From positions 1 to 54,389 of IMG/VR virus record IMGVR_UViG_3300021478_000036: a DNA stretch of 54,389 bases; one strand, written 5' to 3'. This document shows, piece by piece, positions 24,645-31,130 of the stretch; position 1 is the first letter of the stretch, and each line of letters starts with the position of its first letter. A program made the translations under genes and the position numbers. The notes below the pieces were generated by a model. The model saw only the letters and a program-made list of their open reading frames with translations, was not told the DNA's origin and ran no database searches. This DNA comes from a virus.

Positions 24645-24674
24645 AAAAGAAAACGGGGAGCATTAAGCTCCCCG
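24645..24674 (-). terminator. Rho-independent terminator
   Basis: On the minus strand an 8-bp perfect stem CGGGGAGC/GCTCCCCG (24654-24674) with a 5-base loop is followed by TTTTCTTTT. It lies 11 bases after the stop of the 104-residue gene. Confidence 0.88.
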
Positions 24675-24685
24675 CTATAGTTAAC

Positions 24686-25000
24686 TTACTTGCCTTTCTT
24701 TGCAGTAAAGGAAACCTTGGTCTTGCCATTCTTTGTATTGGGAACAGCATTACCAAAGGATAGTCCGTCAAACTTGAAACTAAACCGGCGAACCATTCCA
24801 GCCGGAATAGCTTCGCTATACGAATCGTTGAACTGTTCCGCAAACTTAGTCTTTGCGGCTTTAACAGCCTGTTCCATTTCATGAATAGTAGTAACTTGCT
24901 TCGCAAGTACTGGGGGCAATGAAGTAAGCTCCATTTGCTCCCATTCGATATCTTTGCTGTTAGACTTGGTGGAGGGCAGGTTGAAAGTAGCAACAGTCAT
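24686..25000 (-). CDS. Small protein of the control region, unknown
   Basis: A 104-residue protein. The ATG at 25000 is chosen because TGGAG lies nine bases upstream; a longer frame starting at 25048 overlaps the promoter. It has a charged helical middle (IHEMEQAVKAAKTKFAEQF) and a beta C-terminal part ending in basic residues. It has its own strong leftward promoter (25050-25077) with an operator-like palindrome over the -10, and its own terminator. As the first leftward gene from the divergent region it could be an early or regulatory protein, but no DNA-binding motif is obvious. Confidence 0.55.
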   Translation of the reverse strand: MTVATFNLPSTKSNSKDIEWEQMELTSLPPVLAKQVTTIHEMEQAVKAAKTKFAEQFNDSYSEAIPAGMVRRFSFKFDGLSFGNAVPNTKNGKTKVSFTAKKGK

Positions 25001-25044
25001 TAGAGTAGCTCCAGTTTGTCGGGGCGAAAATCGCTGGCCGACGA

Positions 25045-25059
25045 TCACTATTATAGTGG
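25045..25059. promoter_or_regulatory. Operator-like palindrome over a leftward -10
   Basis: TCACTA-TTA-TAGTGG with a 3-base spacer. It covers the TATAAT of the leftward early promoter. Confidence 0.75.
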
Positions 25060-25077
25060 TTTCGCCGGGCCTGTCAA
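25050..25077 (-). promoter_or_regulatory. Strong sigma70 promoter with operator over the -10
   Basis: On the minus strand: TTGACA, 16 bases, TATAAT, close to the ideal. The -10 lies inside a TCACTA-N3-TAGTGG palindrome (25045-25059), so a protein bound there would block the polymerase. Confidence 0.8.
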
Positions 25078-25143
25078 GCGATATTTTTTCTCAAATAAAT
25101 CAATGGGTTAGCGATTTTCGGGCCGTTCGCCTCGCGGTTGATG

Positions 25144-25197
25144 AACTAGAGTTTATATAAGTTCTAGTTTAACTAGAGCTAGAAAGAATTAACTAGA
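25144..25197. repeat. AACTAGA repeats
   Basis: AACTAGA occurs at 25144-25150, 25171-25177 and 25191-25197, with an inverted copy at 25163-25169. The pair at 25163-25177 forms a near-perfect palindrome. Confidence 0.6.
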
Positions 25198-25201
25198 ATA
25201 G

Positions 25202-25280
25202 GTCAAGTAACAACTAAACAAGTCAAGTAACAACTAAACAAGTCAAGTAACAGTCAAGTAACAATCAAGTAGTCAAATAG
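25202..25280. repeat. Iteron-like direct repeats GTCAAGTAACA
   Basis: GTCAAGTAACA occurs at 25202, 25222, 25242 and 25253, followed by shorter copies of (G)TCAAGTA and GTCAAATAG. The first two are part of a 20-bp unit repeated in tandem. Spacing of 20, 20 and 11 bases is close to one or two helical turns. Such iterons bind replication or control proteins. A further GGTCAAGTAGCC copy is at about 25340. Confidence 0.75.
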
Positions 25281-25433
25281 CCAGATCATGTAATGGCACA
25301 CCAACCACCCATAAACCATTGATTTGATTGATGTTTTAGGTCAAGTAGCCAGCGCATTAAGCGGCACTAGAACTGGAAAGGCCCCATAATACAATATACA
25401 AAATACAAAAAGACAGATACTATATATATCTCG

Positions 25434-25483
25434 ATCAACCATCAACCATCAACCAGACACCCCGTTGATGGTTGATGGTTGAT
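25434..25483. repeat. Perfect 20-bp inverted repeat built of ATCAACC units
   Basis: Left arm 25434-25453 and right arm 25464-25483 pair perfectly around the 10-base loop CAGACACCCC. Each arm is three tandem copies of a 7-bp unit (ATCAACC, the last truncated). As RNA it would make a very stable hairpin; as DNA it could be extruded or bind a protein. There is no U-run after it on either strand. Confidence 0.85.
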
Positions 25484-25597
25484 ACTCCTATACAGCTCTG
25501 ATGTTAAAAAACTATGTTGTATTATGTATTAGTCGCAAACGGGCTAACCCTTTGAAATGATTGGGGAAAATAAATATAAGATCCCTAGATTATCCTA

Positions 25598-25626
25598 TTG
25601 ACAAGTCACTGACAATAGTGTACAGT
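25598..25626 (+). promoter_or_regulatory. Early rightward promoter with operator in the spacer
   Basis: TTGACA, 17 bases, TACAGT, preceded by ATCCTA. The spacer contains TCACTG-ACAA-TAGTGT, a variant of the dispersed palindrome, ending at the first base of the -10. It drives the first rightward gene at 25655. Confidence 0.75.
25606..25621. promoter_or_regulatory. Operator-like palindrome in a rightward promoter spacer
   Basis: TCACTG-ACAA-TAGTGT, between -35 and -10 of the early rightward promoter. Confidence 0.65.
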
Positions 25627-25654
25627 AAAAGAATTGGATAGAAGGAGACATGAA

Positions 25655-26233
25655 ATGCCAAAACTGCGCGCCCCGGTTGATAGTCTTAGGGATGCACAAA
25701 AACATATGATAGTGTTCAAATCTAGGATACTTAAATCTGAAAGAAATGGCTCTAATCATGATAGTGATGAGATAGCGGTTGACGTCAATAGGGTTATCAT
25801 CACTATTGATGCTCTTATAGACAAGCTTCCACAAGAAGAGAAATCTTTTCCAGATAAAGCAGTAAGTTCTGCACTAGATTTAATTAACAAAGAAGTAAAA
25901 AAGAATGTTCCTAAAATCGACTATCTTGGAATAGTTAGGGACATGTGTAATGCGAGCGTTATAAGCGAAGCAAAACGCATCGGCTTAGAGCATAATATTT
26001 CAGATGCACAAGTAAACCAAGTAATAAATAGAGCGCCACTCAACTCAAACCTTGGTAGGGCTGTTGCCGTCTATAAAGCGAAACTGCAACGTATGAAGCC
26101 CAAACCAGCACCTATAAAATATGAGCCTTCGGCTCCAAATGTAATAATGGAGGATGATGACAATAGTATTACTAATGATAGTGACGAAGGTGAAATGGAT
26201 GACGAGCTAAACCACCTATTAGCGAGTAAATAA
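25655..26233 (+). CDS. First early gene, unknown
   Basis: A 192-residue protein. The ATG at 25655 has AAGGAG seven bases before it. The chain is helical and mixed-charge with a middle core (V-P-K-I-D-Y-L-G-I-V-R-D-M) and ends in a long acidic tail with D-D-D-N and D-E-G-E-M-D-D-E. Acidic tails of this kind are seen in proteins that bind other proteins or mimic DNA. First gene after a repressible promoter, so it is likely made early. No family is recognised. Confidence 0.55.
   Translation: MPKLRAPVDSLRDAQKHMIVFKSRILKSERNGSNHDSDEIAVDVNRVIITIDALIDKLPQEEKSFPDKAVSSALDLINKEVKKNVPKIDYLGIVRDMCNASVISEAKRIGLEHNISDAQVNQVINRAPLNSNLGRAVAVYKAKLQRMKPKPAPIKYEPSAPNVIMEDDDNSITNDSDEGEMDDELNHLLASK
26169..26184. 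promoter_or_regulatory. Operator-like palindrome (one mismatch)
   Basis: TTACTA-ATGA-TAGTGA in the acidic tail of the first early gene; the frame reads T-N-D-S-D. Confidence 0.55.
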
Positions 26234-26234
26234 T

Positions 26235-26513
26235 ATGGCTAATACATTAGTTGGCGATCACATTGATTATGCAGGTAAATGCAGTATGTGTGGACATTTA
26301 ATAGGTATTGTTATACAAGGTGAAGAAATAGATGAGTTGTTGAAGGAGGAAAACTATTTTTATTGCACTGGTTGCTATGATATATCAGAAGAAATAGCAT
26401 TTGAATTAAAAACGCCAAAACCTTGGATCAAATTAGGTATTAGTCGCGCTACCTATTACCGTGACCAAGCACGTAGTAAAGCTAATAACATGAACCGTTC
26501 AAACAAACGATGA
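26235..26513 (+). CDS. Small zinc-ribbon protein with a helix-turn-helix-like end
   Basis: A 92-residue protein. C-S-M-C-G and C-T-G-C are a CxxC pair spaced 27 residues, likely one zinc site. The C-terminal part PWIKLGISRATYYRDQARSK resembles the recognition region of resolvase-type helix-turn-helix domains. It may bind DNA. The start follows the leader GCGAGTAAATAAT, which recurs before two other genes here. Confidence 0.55.
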   Translation: MANTLVGDHIDYAGKCSMCGHLIGIVIQGEEIDELLKEENYFYCTGCYDISEEIAFELKTPKPWIKLGISRATYYRDQARSKANNMNRSNKR

Positions 26514-26641
26514 GCAATAAGCCTATTAATAAATACCACATACGCTCATTACTCACTATATTTAGTGATTGCGGGCTTAATCAGTTTGAGTATTTAATGC
26601 TTGAGTTACGTTACATATGGGAGGAACTAAAGTGGATATAG
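26510..26641 (+). CDS. Small protein, 43 residues
   Basis: ATG overlaps the stop of the zinc-ribbon gene (ATGA). Helical sequence (MSNKPINKYHIRSLLTIFSD) ending in W-E-E-L-K-W-I. A perfect palindrome at 26553-26568 lies inside, and the stop overlaps the start of the next gene. No function is known. Confidence 0.5.
   Translation: MSNKPINKYHIRSLLTIFSDCGLNQFEYLMLELRYIWEELKWI
26553..26568. promoter_or_regulatory. Operator-like palindrome, perfect arms
   Basis: TCACTA-TATT-TAGTGA inside the 43-residue gene, before the membrane protein gene; the frame reads T-I-F-S-D. Confidence 0.75.
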
Positions 26642-26871
26642 ACATGAACATGCTTATGATAATGTTTGGAGTAATGATGGGGTTGATAGTAATACTCATA
26701 TGGTGGGCGTCACATATACATTTACAGCTCCTACGTGAACATAACCATTTTACTAAAGAGTTAACTGAAGTATATACACACTTGCAAGAGCATTTAGACT
26801 TAATAAAGCGGCAAGAGCGTATACAAACAATGAAGGATGGTATATATGGAAAGGGAACCGATCGAGTTTGA
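26632..26871 (+). CDS. Small membrane protein
   Basis: A 79-residue protein. I chose the GTG at 26632, seven bases after GGGAGG; an in-frame ATG at 26617 lies before that site. Residues about 6-28 form one membrane helix (MLMIMFGVMMGLIVILIWWA). The rest is a cytoplasmic helix with heptad character (EHNHFTKELTEVYTHLQEHL). It could be an early membrane-anchored protein acting on the host. No family is recognised. Confidence 0.5.
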   Translation: MDIDMNMLMIMFGVMMGLIVILIWWASHIHLQLLREHNHFTKELTEVYTHLQEHLDLIKRQERIQTMKDGIYGKGTDRV

Positions 26872-27037
26872 CTGTATTGACTGTGATGTGCATGTATACA
26901 TATATGTTATAAATACTACACAACAAATACAAACTGAGCGTTGCTCTAGTTGTGAGTGGTTACACTTTACTAAATTACCAGAAGAGAAGAAAGAGGAACT
27001 ACGTAAACTGTTGAACTGGAAAGGAAGTAACAGATGA
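26846..27037 (+). CDS. Small zinc-ribbon protein
   Basis: A 63-residue protein. The ATG at 26846 is eight bases after AAGGA. It contains C-I-D-C and C-S-S-C, 23 residues apart, typical of a single zinc ribbon. The chain ends in a charged helix. A small nucleic-acid or protein-binding factor is possible. Confidence 0.5.
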   Translation: MEREPIEFDCIDCDVHVYIYVINTTQQIQTERCSSCEWLHFTKLPEEKKEELRKLLNWKGSNR

Positions 27038-27252
27038 ACGAGGACTTAATAAACCGAATACCTAATAAGCCACAATTAGACATTGGTTCTACTGTTGTCA
27101 AACATGGTGCTTACCAGTGGCGTGGTGTTGTGTGTAGTGTATTCGGCACACCAGATGGTCTTAAGCGTGTTGTTGTAGCGCATAGAGTTGATAAAGGATA
27201 TGTGTTACATATCTATAGACCTGAGCAATTAGAGATAGTGTTGGGGGCTTGA
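27034..27252 (+). CDS. Hypothetical small beta-rich protein
   Basis: A 72-residue protein starting with ATGA overlap after AAGGAAG. The sequence (V-V-K-H-G-A-Y-Q-W-R-G-V-V) has the alternating pattern of an SH3-like barrel. A sigma70-like promoter begins at its stop. No function is known. Confidence 0.5.
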   Translation: MNEDLINRIPNKPQLDIGSTVVKHGAYQWRGVVCSVFGTPDGLKRVVVAHRVDKGYVLHIYRPEQLEIVLGA

Positions 27253-27277
27253 CACGGCGACCAAGTTCGGCTACAAT
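27249..27277 (+). promoter_or_regulatory. Sigma70-like promoter
   Basis: TTGACA, 17 bases, TACAAT, starting at the stop of the 72-residue gene and followed by the next group of small genes. It lacks the ATCCTA element of the other promoters. Confidence 0.65.
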
Positions 27278-27315
27278 TTTGGTCGGTGCCGTATTTAATA
27301 TATGAGGAGCTACAC

Positions 27316-27468
27316 ATGCAACGCTTTACTGACTGGTTGAAATACGACTATGGATGGTTTGTTATATTGTTTTGTTTATTTATATTACTTGTAACCTTAA
27401 ATAAATCGGAGGTATGCAGCGAAAACCCAGATGGGTATGGTTGCAATGGTATTGAGGATCATAACTAA
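27316..27468 (+). CDS. Small membrane protein, 50 residues
   Basis: The ATG at 27316 follows GAGGAGC with a five-base space. Residues about 12-30 form a membrane helix (WFVILFCLFILLVTL). The short tail has two cysteines, with a possible periplasmic location. The stop overlaps the next start (TAATG). No family is recognised. Confidence 0.55.
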   Translation: MQRFTDWLKYDYGWFVILFCLFILLVTLNKSEVCSENPDGYGCNGIEDHN

Positions 27469-27734
27469 TGGACGATAACGTATTCAACGCTAAACTTGCG
27501 TGGCAGAGAGCATGTGAGAATGTTAATATAGCAGTTAGCAATGTATCAAAAACAGCTAAAGCTGCAAATGATGATCGTAAAGATCCAGTATACATTGCTG
27601 CACTCACCACTTTTCGTAAAGCTACGGAGATCGAAAAACTAACTAAGAAAATATATATGTCTGCAATGGCTAAACAGAACTTCAAGAGGAAGAGGACTGC
27701 AAATGCCAATGGTAACAAACCAACAAATGAATAA
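27468..27734 (+). CDS. Hypothetical helical protein
   Basis: An 88-residue helical basic protein with Ala/Lys-rich heptads (VSKTAKAANDDRKDPVY). It overlaps both neighbours. No function is known. Confidence 0.45.
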   Translation: MDDNVFNAKLAWQRACENVNIAVSNVSKTAKAANDDRKDPVYIAALTTFRKATEIEKLTKKIYMSAMAKQNFKRKRTANANGNKPTNE

Positions 27735-27912
27735 AGCACTAACTATAGTGATCAAGTTAGCAAAAGATAATGTTATGCGTGATGAGCAACTTGAAGCAAT
27801 TAAACTAGTTGAGCATTTGCAAACTACAATGTTTATGCACAACTTAACACGAATAAAGGAGGATATAAAAACTGAAGTGATTAAGTATCACAACGGAGAC
27901 AATGAGGACTGA
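27703..27912 (+). CDS. Hypothetical helical protein
   Basis: A 69-residue helix-rich protein that overlaps the end of the previous gene by 32 bases. AGAGGA lies before the ATG. A palindrome near its start (27736-27751) is one of the few in the other reading frame. No family is recognised. Confidence 0.45.
   Translation: MPMVTNQQMNKALTIVIKLAKDNVMRDEQLEAIKLVEHLQTTMFMHNLTRIKEDIKTEVIKYHNGDNED
27736..27751. promoter_or_regulatory. Operator-like palindrome (one mismatch), other frame
   Basis: GCACTA-ACTA-TAGTGA, starting two bases after the stop of one gene and inside the start of another; the frame reads A-L-T-I-V-I. Confidence 0.6.
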
Positions 27913-27913
27913 A

Positions 27914-28093
27914 ATGGCAAATAACCCAGCTAAAAACTATATCGACATATTACTTAATACTATCGCTACGATAGTAAATGAGGACAAGCGACCGTATAAG
28001 GAGAAAGTTCAAGCTATATTGGCTGCATGTGATGAAGCTGATCGAATAAATTTGAGTGAGTTTGTATCATGGTTTGATGAAGTTGAGTGGTAA
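27914..28093 (+). CDS. Hypothetical small acidic protein
   Basis: A 59-residue protein. The ATG at 27914 lies six bases after GAGG; an ATG at 27902 is possible. Helical and acidic, ending W-F-D-E-V-E-W. A strong terminator follows. Confidence 0.45.
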   Translation: MANNPAKNYIDILLNTIATIVNEDKRPYKEKVQAILAACDEADRINLSEFVSWFDEVEW

Positions 28094-28105
28094 CTAACTA
28101 TAATA

Positions 28106-28135
28106 ACTGGCAGTGTAACAACTGCCAGTTTTTTT
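28106..28135 (+). terminator. Rho-independent terminator
   Basis: A 9-bp perfect stem ACTGGCAGT/ACTGCCAGT with a 6-base loop is followed by seven T. It ends the group of small genes begun at the 27249 promoter. Confidence 0.92.
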
Positions 28136-28157
28136 GTAGCTAAAAACAGGGTAAAAC

Positions 28158-28388
28158 GTGAACAAGCCAACCAACGACTATATACAATTCCGATTAATAC
28201 AAATGCCATGTTGCCATATATTTATTTGTTGGGCTAATCCACGCAGACCAATGTATTGTCCTGAGTGCGGCACACGTATATTTAATTACTTTCCTAGACC
28301 AAAATGGGATAATACATATTCACCAGCATGGTTGCGTGTTGAAAATGTGGACAAAGCAACATATATATGTACAGAGGAGGGAAAATAA
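28158..28388 (+). CDS. Small zinc-ribbon protein
   Basis: A 76-residue protein starting at GTG, seven bases after AGGG. It has a first zinc pair region C-C-H at residues 18-20 and C-P-E-C-G at 34-38, the latter a standard zinc-ribbon knuckle. It follows a terminator, so its promoter is unclear. No family is recognised. Confidence 0.5.
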   Translation: MNKPTNDYIQFRLIQMPCCHIFICWANPRRPMYCPECGTRIFNYFPRPKWDNTYSPAWLRVENVDKATYICTEEGK

Positions 28389-28389
28389 G

Positions 28390-28602
28390 ATGCGATATAG
28401 AGTAGTACTACGAAGTCTTAAAAACCCAGATGAACTAATCACTTTAAATAGTGATGCAACATCGCTTGACTATGCTCAACAGCAACGTAAGTCATGGCGT
28501 AAAGCGTTAGGTGATAAAAAGTGGACACAAGACCGTAGACCGGGATTGGATACACTTGACCACTTGACACTATCAATCGAAAAAGCAAATGAAAGCGAGT
28601 AA
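28390..28602 (+). CDS. Hypothetical small protein
   Basis: A 70-residue basic protein. The ATG at 28390 follows GGAGGG; a longer in-frame start at 28336 would overlap the zinc-ribbon gene by 53 bases and lacks a site. The sequence (RYRVVLRSLKNPDELITL) is beta then helix. A palindrome at 28439-28454 lies inside. No family is recognised. Confidence 0.45.
   Translation: MRYRVVLRSLKNPDELITLNSDATSLDYAQQQRKSWRKALGDKKWTQDRRPGLDTLDHLTLSIEKANESE
28439..28454. promoter_or_regulatory. Operator-like palindrome (one mismatch)
   Basis: TCACTT-TAAA-TAGTGA inside the 70-residue gene; the frame reads T-L-N-S-D. Confidence 0.55.
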
Positions 28603-28607
28603 ATAAA

Positions 28608-29102
28608 ATGTTTATACTTGTGCTCGGCAATCCAGTAGATGGGTTTAAATATGAGGGATTGTTTACTAATACAATATCGGCAACAGAATATGGAGAGCTT
28701 TCATATCCTGATACAGAATGGTGGATTGCACCAATACATATAATACCATTGATTGCGAAAGAAAACAATAAGTATAATAACCATATAGCTAAAATAGCTG
28801 ATGTACTTAATGAACTATTGGTAGCTATAAACACTAATGATATAAAAGCGGCACGAACCTACTCAGTTGGGCTTGCTGCTAATGCAACTGATTTGTATAA
28901 CGAATTATGCGAAGGTGACAGTATACCTAAAGGTTATAATGGTCATTCTGGTGCCGGTGAAGATGCGCCATTACCACCAATAAATGCTATATGTAGTTGT
29001 GGTCATTTATGGAGTGAACATACACAAAATGTTCATAGAACATGGGTTTGCTCCAAATGCAATTGTCGTAATATGAACGTGCCTTCGGAAATTCCGAACT
29101 AG
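28608..29102 (+). CDS. Protein with C-terminal zinc ribbon
   Basis: A 164-residue protein. Residues about 128-155 hold C-S-C-G-H and C-S-K-C-N-C, a zinc ribbon. The N-terminal part (FILVLGNPVDGFKYEGLF) and a helical middle are unassigned. It is preceded by the leader GAAAGCGAGTAAATAAA seen before two other genes. No function is known. Confidence 0.5.
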   Translation: MFILVLGNPVDGFKYEGLFTNTISATEYGELSYPDTEWWIAPIHIIPLIAKENNKYNNHIAKIADVLNELLVAINTNDIKAARTYSVGLAANATDLYNELCEGDSIPKGYNGHSGAGEDAPLPPINAICSCGHLWSEHTQNVHRTWVCSKCNCRNMNVPSEIPN

Positions 29103-29129
29103 GCCGCGAACGATTTCTGAAAAAACCGC

Positions 29130-29158
29130 TTGACAAACCAAAAATAAGTCACTATGAT
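29130..29158 (+). promoter_or_regulatory. Strong rightward promoter with the -10 inside a palindrome
   Basis: TTGACA, 17 bases, TATGAT. The -10 is the centre of the perfect palindrome at 29149-29163. It drives the 409-residue gene through a 60-base leader with a small hairpin (GCTAGCAAAAGCTAGC). Confidence 0.75.
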
Positions 29159-29163
29159 AGTGA
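29149..29163. promoter_or_regulatory. Operator-like palindrome, perfect arms, over a rightward -10
   Basis: TCACTA-TGA-TAGTGA with a 3-base spacer. It contains the -10 TATGAT of the promoter for the 409-residue gene. Confidence 0.8.
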
Positions 29164-29217
29164 GGTCGGCTAGCAAAAGCTAGCAATAGAATGGATAAAC
29201 AGAAAGCGAGTAAATAG

Positions 29218-30447
29218 ATGGCAAAGTTTGGTCCCCCGAAAGCTAAAGGTCTCTTCAATCCTGCCGCTCCCCCCAAGCGTGTCTTAACGGCACAAGAGGC
29301 AGAGAACGTTCTTACTACTCCTGCACCAGAGCCGGAGGTTGAAGAGGACACGGATGTCACTACAGATAGTGAGGATACCGATCAGGATATTGCTGACGAG
29401 GTATTCGGCTCTGAGGATGGTGAGGATGAGGAGGGTGAACCGTCTGAGGATGACGTAGAGGAAATTGCTGATAAGCCCACTAAACCAGCAGTTACTGCCA
29501 AGACTGGCAAGAAGCAGGGCAGTAATCTCTCTCCCGAACAGCAGAAGTATTTCGACGAGATCGGCAAGTTGGGTATTGACCAAGGGAAGGGTGTCAGTTC
29601 CTTAATTTTCCTTGCTGAGAAGATGGTGTCTATTGGCGCCAGTGGCACCTTTGAGAGTTCGCAGATTAAGGATTTGTATTTGCACTTCCGTAAGAACTCT
29701 AATAGTGCAGCCGGTAAGAATGCCGAGGTTGGCGACCAAGACCACACTGTGGTTTCCAACACTTCTAAGCTTCGATCCTTCTATAAGGTTGGTGAGAAGC
29801 ACGGCACTCCAGGTTGGTCCAAGATGTTGAAGGTCGCTAGAGACATTCACGTCAATATCTTGCGCTCCAAGGACGATAGGAAGAACCTCCGTAGTAAGCA
29901 GTTGGTGCCGACTTACGAGGCTCTTGTCAAAGTTGCTTCTACGCAAATGAGGACAGAGAAGGATGCGAAGGGTGTTGCACATCCTGTGTATCCTAACCTG
30001 TTGGACGAGACACAAATTCGGGAGATCTTCATTGACCCGAATAAGAAGGAGGCTGAACCCACAGTTACCGATGTTATCAAGGCCGCGGCAAAGGCTATTG
30101 AGCGCGTCATTCGTGGTAAGGTCAATCCTGACAATAGTGAGCAGACCCGTGAGGCGTTTGAGTCGCCAAAGGATGGAGAGGATGACGAGAGTGTCGGTTA
30201 CGCTCTTGTATCTTCGTTGACTTGGATGCTTCAAGCTGGTGAGCGTTTCCAGACAGGGTTTATCGCTAACCGTGAGAAGGAGATTGCAGACGCTAAGGCT
30301 CTTGCCGAGGAGCGCCATAAGAAGCATGAAGAGCGTATGGCTAAGGAAGAGGCTGAACGCCAAGCTCGCAAGGCTAGGAAGGAAGCTGAAGCTAAGGCCA
30401 AAGCTGCTGAAGCTGCTATGGCTAAGGAAGCAGTTGCTGCTAAGTAA
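29218..30447 (+). CDS. Acidic/Ala-Lys-rich protein, unknown, likely abundant
   Basis: A 409-residue protein. The N-terminal 110 residues are strongly acidic and disordered (EDTDQDIADEVFGSEDGEDE). Residues about 110-330 form a globular helical domain with basic patches. Residues about 330-409 are a long Lys/Ala/Glu coiled coil. Its codons look GC-richer than neighbours. It has its own strong promoter and strong terminator, so it is probably made in quantity. A DNA-binding or DNA-protecting role is possible. No family is recognised. A palindrome sits in the acidic part. Confidence 0.55.
   Translation: MAKFGPPKAKGLFNPAAPPKRVLTAQEAENVLTTPAPEPEVEEDTDVTTDSEDTDQDIADEVFGSEDGEDEEGEPSEDDVEEIADKPTKPAVTAKTGKKQGSNLSPEQQKYFDEIGKLGIDQGKGVSSLIFLAEKMVSIGASGTFESSQIKDLYLHFRKNSNSAAGKNAEVGDQDHTVVSNTSKLRSFYKVGEKHGTPGWSKMLKVARDIHVNILRSKDDRKNLRSKQLVPTYEALVKVASTQMRTEKDAKGVAHPVYPNLLDETQIREIFIDPNKKEAEPTVTDVIKAAAKAIERVIRGKVNPDNSEQTREAFESPKDGEDDESVGYALVSSLTWMLQAGERFQTGFIANREKEIADAKALAEERHKKHEERMAKEEAERQARKARKEAEAKAKAAEAAMAKEAVAAK
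29357..29372. promoter_or_regulatory. Operator-like palindrome, perfect arms
   Basis: TCACTA-CAGA-TAGTGA in the acidic part of the 409-residue gene; the frame reads T-T-D-S-E. Confidence 0.7.
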
Positions 30448-30463
30448 TAACTATACATAGTGA
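30448..30463. promoter_or_regulatory. Operator-like palindrome between a stop and a terminator
   Basis: TAACTA-TACA-TAGTGA. Its first three bases are a second in-frame stop after the gene TAA. Confidence 0.65.
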
Positions 30464-30468
30464 CTTCG

Positions 30469-30494
30469 GGGAGCCTTCGGGCTCCCTTTTTTTT
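30469..30494 (+). terminator. Rho-independent terminator with UUCG loop
   Basis: A 7-bp stem GGGAGCC/GGCTCCC closed by TTCG is followed by eight T. A palindrome (30448-30463) lies between the stop codon and this hairpin. Confidence 0.94.
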
Positions 30495-30531
30495 GTCTGA
30501 AAAATAAATTTGGTTTGTTCAAATAATCCTA

Positions 30532-30560
30532 TTGACAAGCCAAGTACATTGTAGTATACT
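30532..30560 (+). promoter_or_regulatory. Strong sigma70 promoter
   Basis: TTGACA, 17 bases, TATACT, preceded by AATAATCCTA. It starts directly after the terminator and drives the two small genes that follow. Confidence 0.85.
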
Positions 30561-30581
30561 TAAGTACAATGGAGGGTGACG

Positions 30582-30809
30582 ATGGCACGTAAACTAATAC
30601 GAGATACAGAAGGCAAGCGAACTCTAATGCGCGAGAACGCATTGAAGCGTGGAGTTTGTATGTGGTGTAAACGATCTGGAATTGAGAACCAGCTATATAA
30701 ATACTGGTGGGAGAAAGATATAGGGGGCGATGACCGAGCAGATAGACACGCATTGCCGTTTTGCAGTGTTGATTGCTATAGAGCTTATGAGACTGAGGGA
30801 GTTATATAA
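30582..30809 (+). CDS. Small zinc-finger protein
   Basis: A 75-residue protein. The ATG at 30582 is six bases after GGAGG. It contains C-M-W-C-K and F-C-S-V-D-C-Y-R-A-Y, the second being like a TRASH or MYM-type zinc finger end. It may bind a protein or metal. The stop abuts the next start. Confidence 0.55.
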   Translation: MARKLIRDTEGKRTLMRENALKRGVCMWCKRSGIENQLYKYWWEKDIGGDDRADRHALPFCSVDCYRAYETEGVI

Positions 30810-31028
30810 ATGACAACTATAACTGTATCTCCTGTGCCGCTTTCACGTTATCATCAACGTATCATTGCTTTAGCAATACATAAAGCTAAACCTAAAACAA
30901 CAAGTGATAGAGATCGTATGGATGATTATAGAAATATGTATACAAAAATAGGTGAGGCTATACGCGATCAAGGTGGTACGTTTGATATGGACACATGGAT
31001 GGATCTCTGTCATTATGGGCCAAAGTGA
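30810..31028 (+). CDS. Hypothetical small helical protein
   Basis: A 72-residue protein (basic helix IIALAIHKAKPKTTSDRDRM) starting directly after the zinc-finger gene. No family is recognised. Confidence 0.45.
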   Translation: MTTITVSPVPLSRYHQRIIALAIHKAKPKTTSDRDRMDDYRNMYTKIGEAIRDQGGTFDMDTWMDLCHYGPK

Positions 31029-31057
31029 AATATTTTTTGGTTGGTCTGAAAATCCTA

Positions 31058-31086
31058 TTGACACAGCAGAACAAATCTGCTACACT
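31058..31086 (+). promoter_or_regulatory. Strong sigma70 promoter
   Basis: TTGACA, 17 bases, TACACT, preceded by AAAATCCTA. A perfect palindrome (31115-31130) lies in the leader just before the ribosome binding site of the next gene. Confidence 0.8.
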
Positions 31087-31114
31087 TCCAAACAGATCGG
31101 CGGAGGTTCGCCGG

Positions 31115-31130
31115 TCACTAACGATAGTGA
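31115..31130. promoter_or_regulatory. Operator-like palindrome, perfect arms, in a leader
   Basis: TCACTA-ACGA-TAGTGA. The right arm runs into GAGG, the binding site of the coiled-coil gene, and the promoter lies 30 bases upstream. Confidence 0.8.

Larger units (their letters stand above)
25001..25654. other. Divergent control region and candidate replication origin
   Basis: About 650 bases with no gene. Leftward and rightward promoters flank it. Inside are repeats of AACTAGA, four GTCAAGTAACA direct repeats and a 20-bp perfect inverted repeat, in AT-rich sequence. This combination of iterons, AT-rich DNA and a divergent promoter pair resembles phage or plasmid origins. Confidence 0.5.

Noticed and set aside
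24637-24993. A second leftward frame over the 104-residue gene
   Set aside because: It is in another frame, runs into the terminator hairpin and lacks a proper start site.
25202-25280. Short direct repeats that could be taken for a CRISPR array
   Set aside because: The repeat is only 11 bases, spacers are 9 bases or absent, and spacing is uneven. Iteron-like repeats fit better.
29602-30363. A 253-residue leftward frame
   Set aside because: It is the shadow of the 409-residue gene, which has a promoter, a start region and a terminator; the antisense frame has none.
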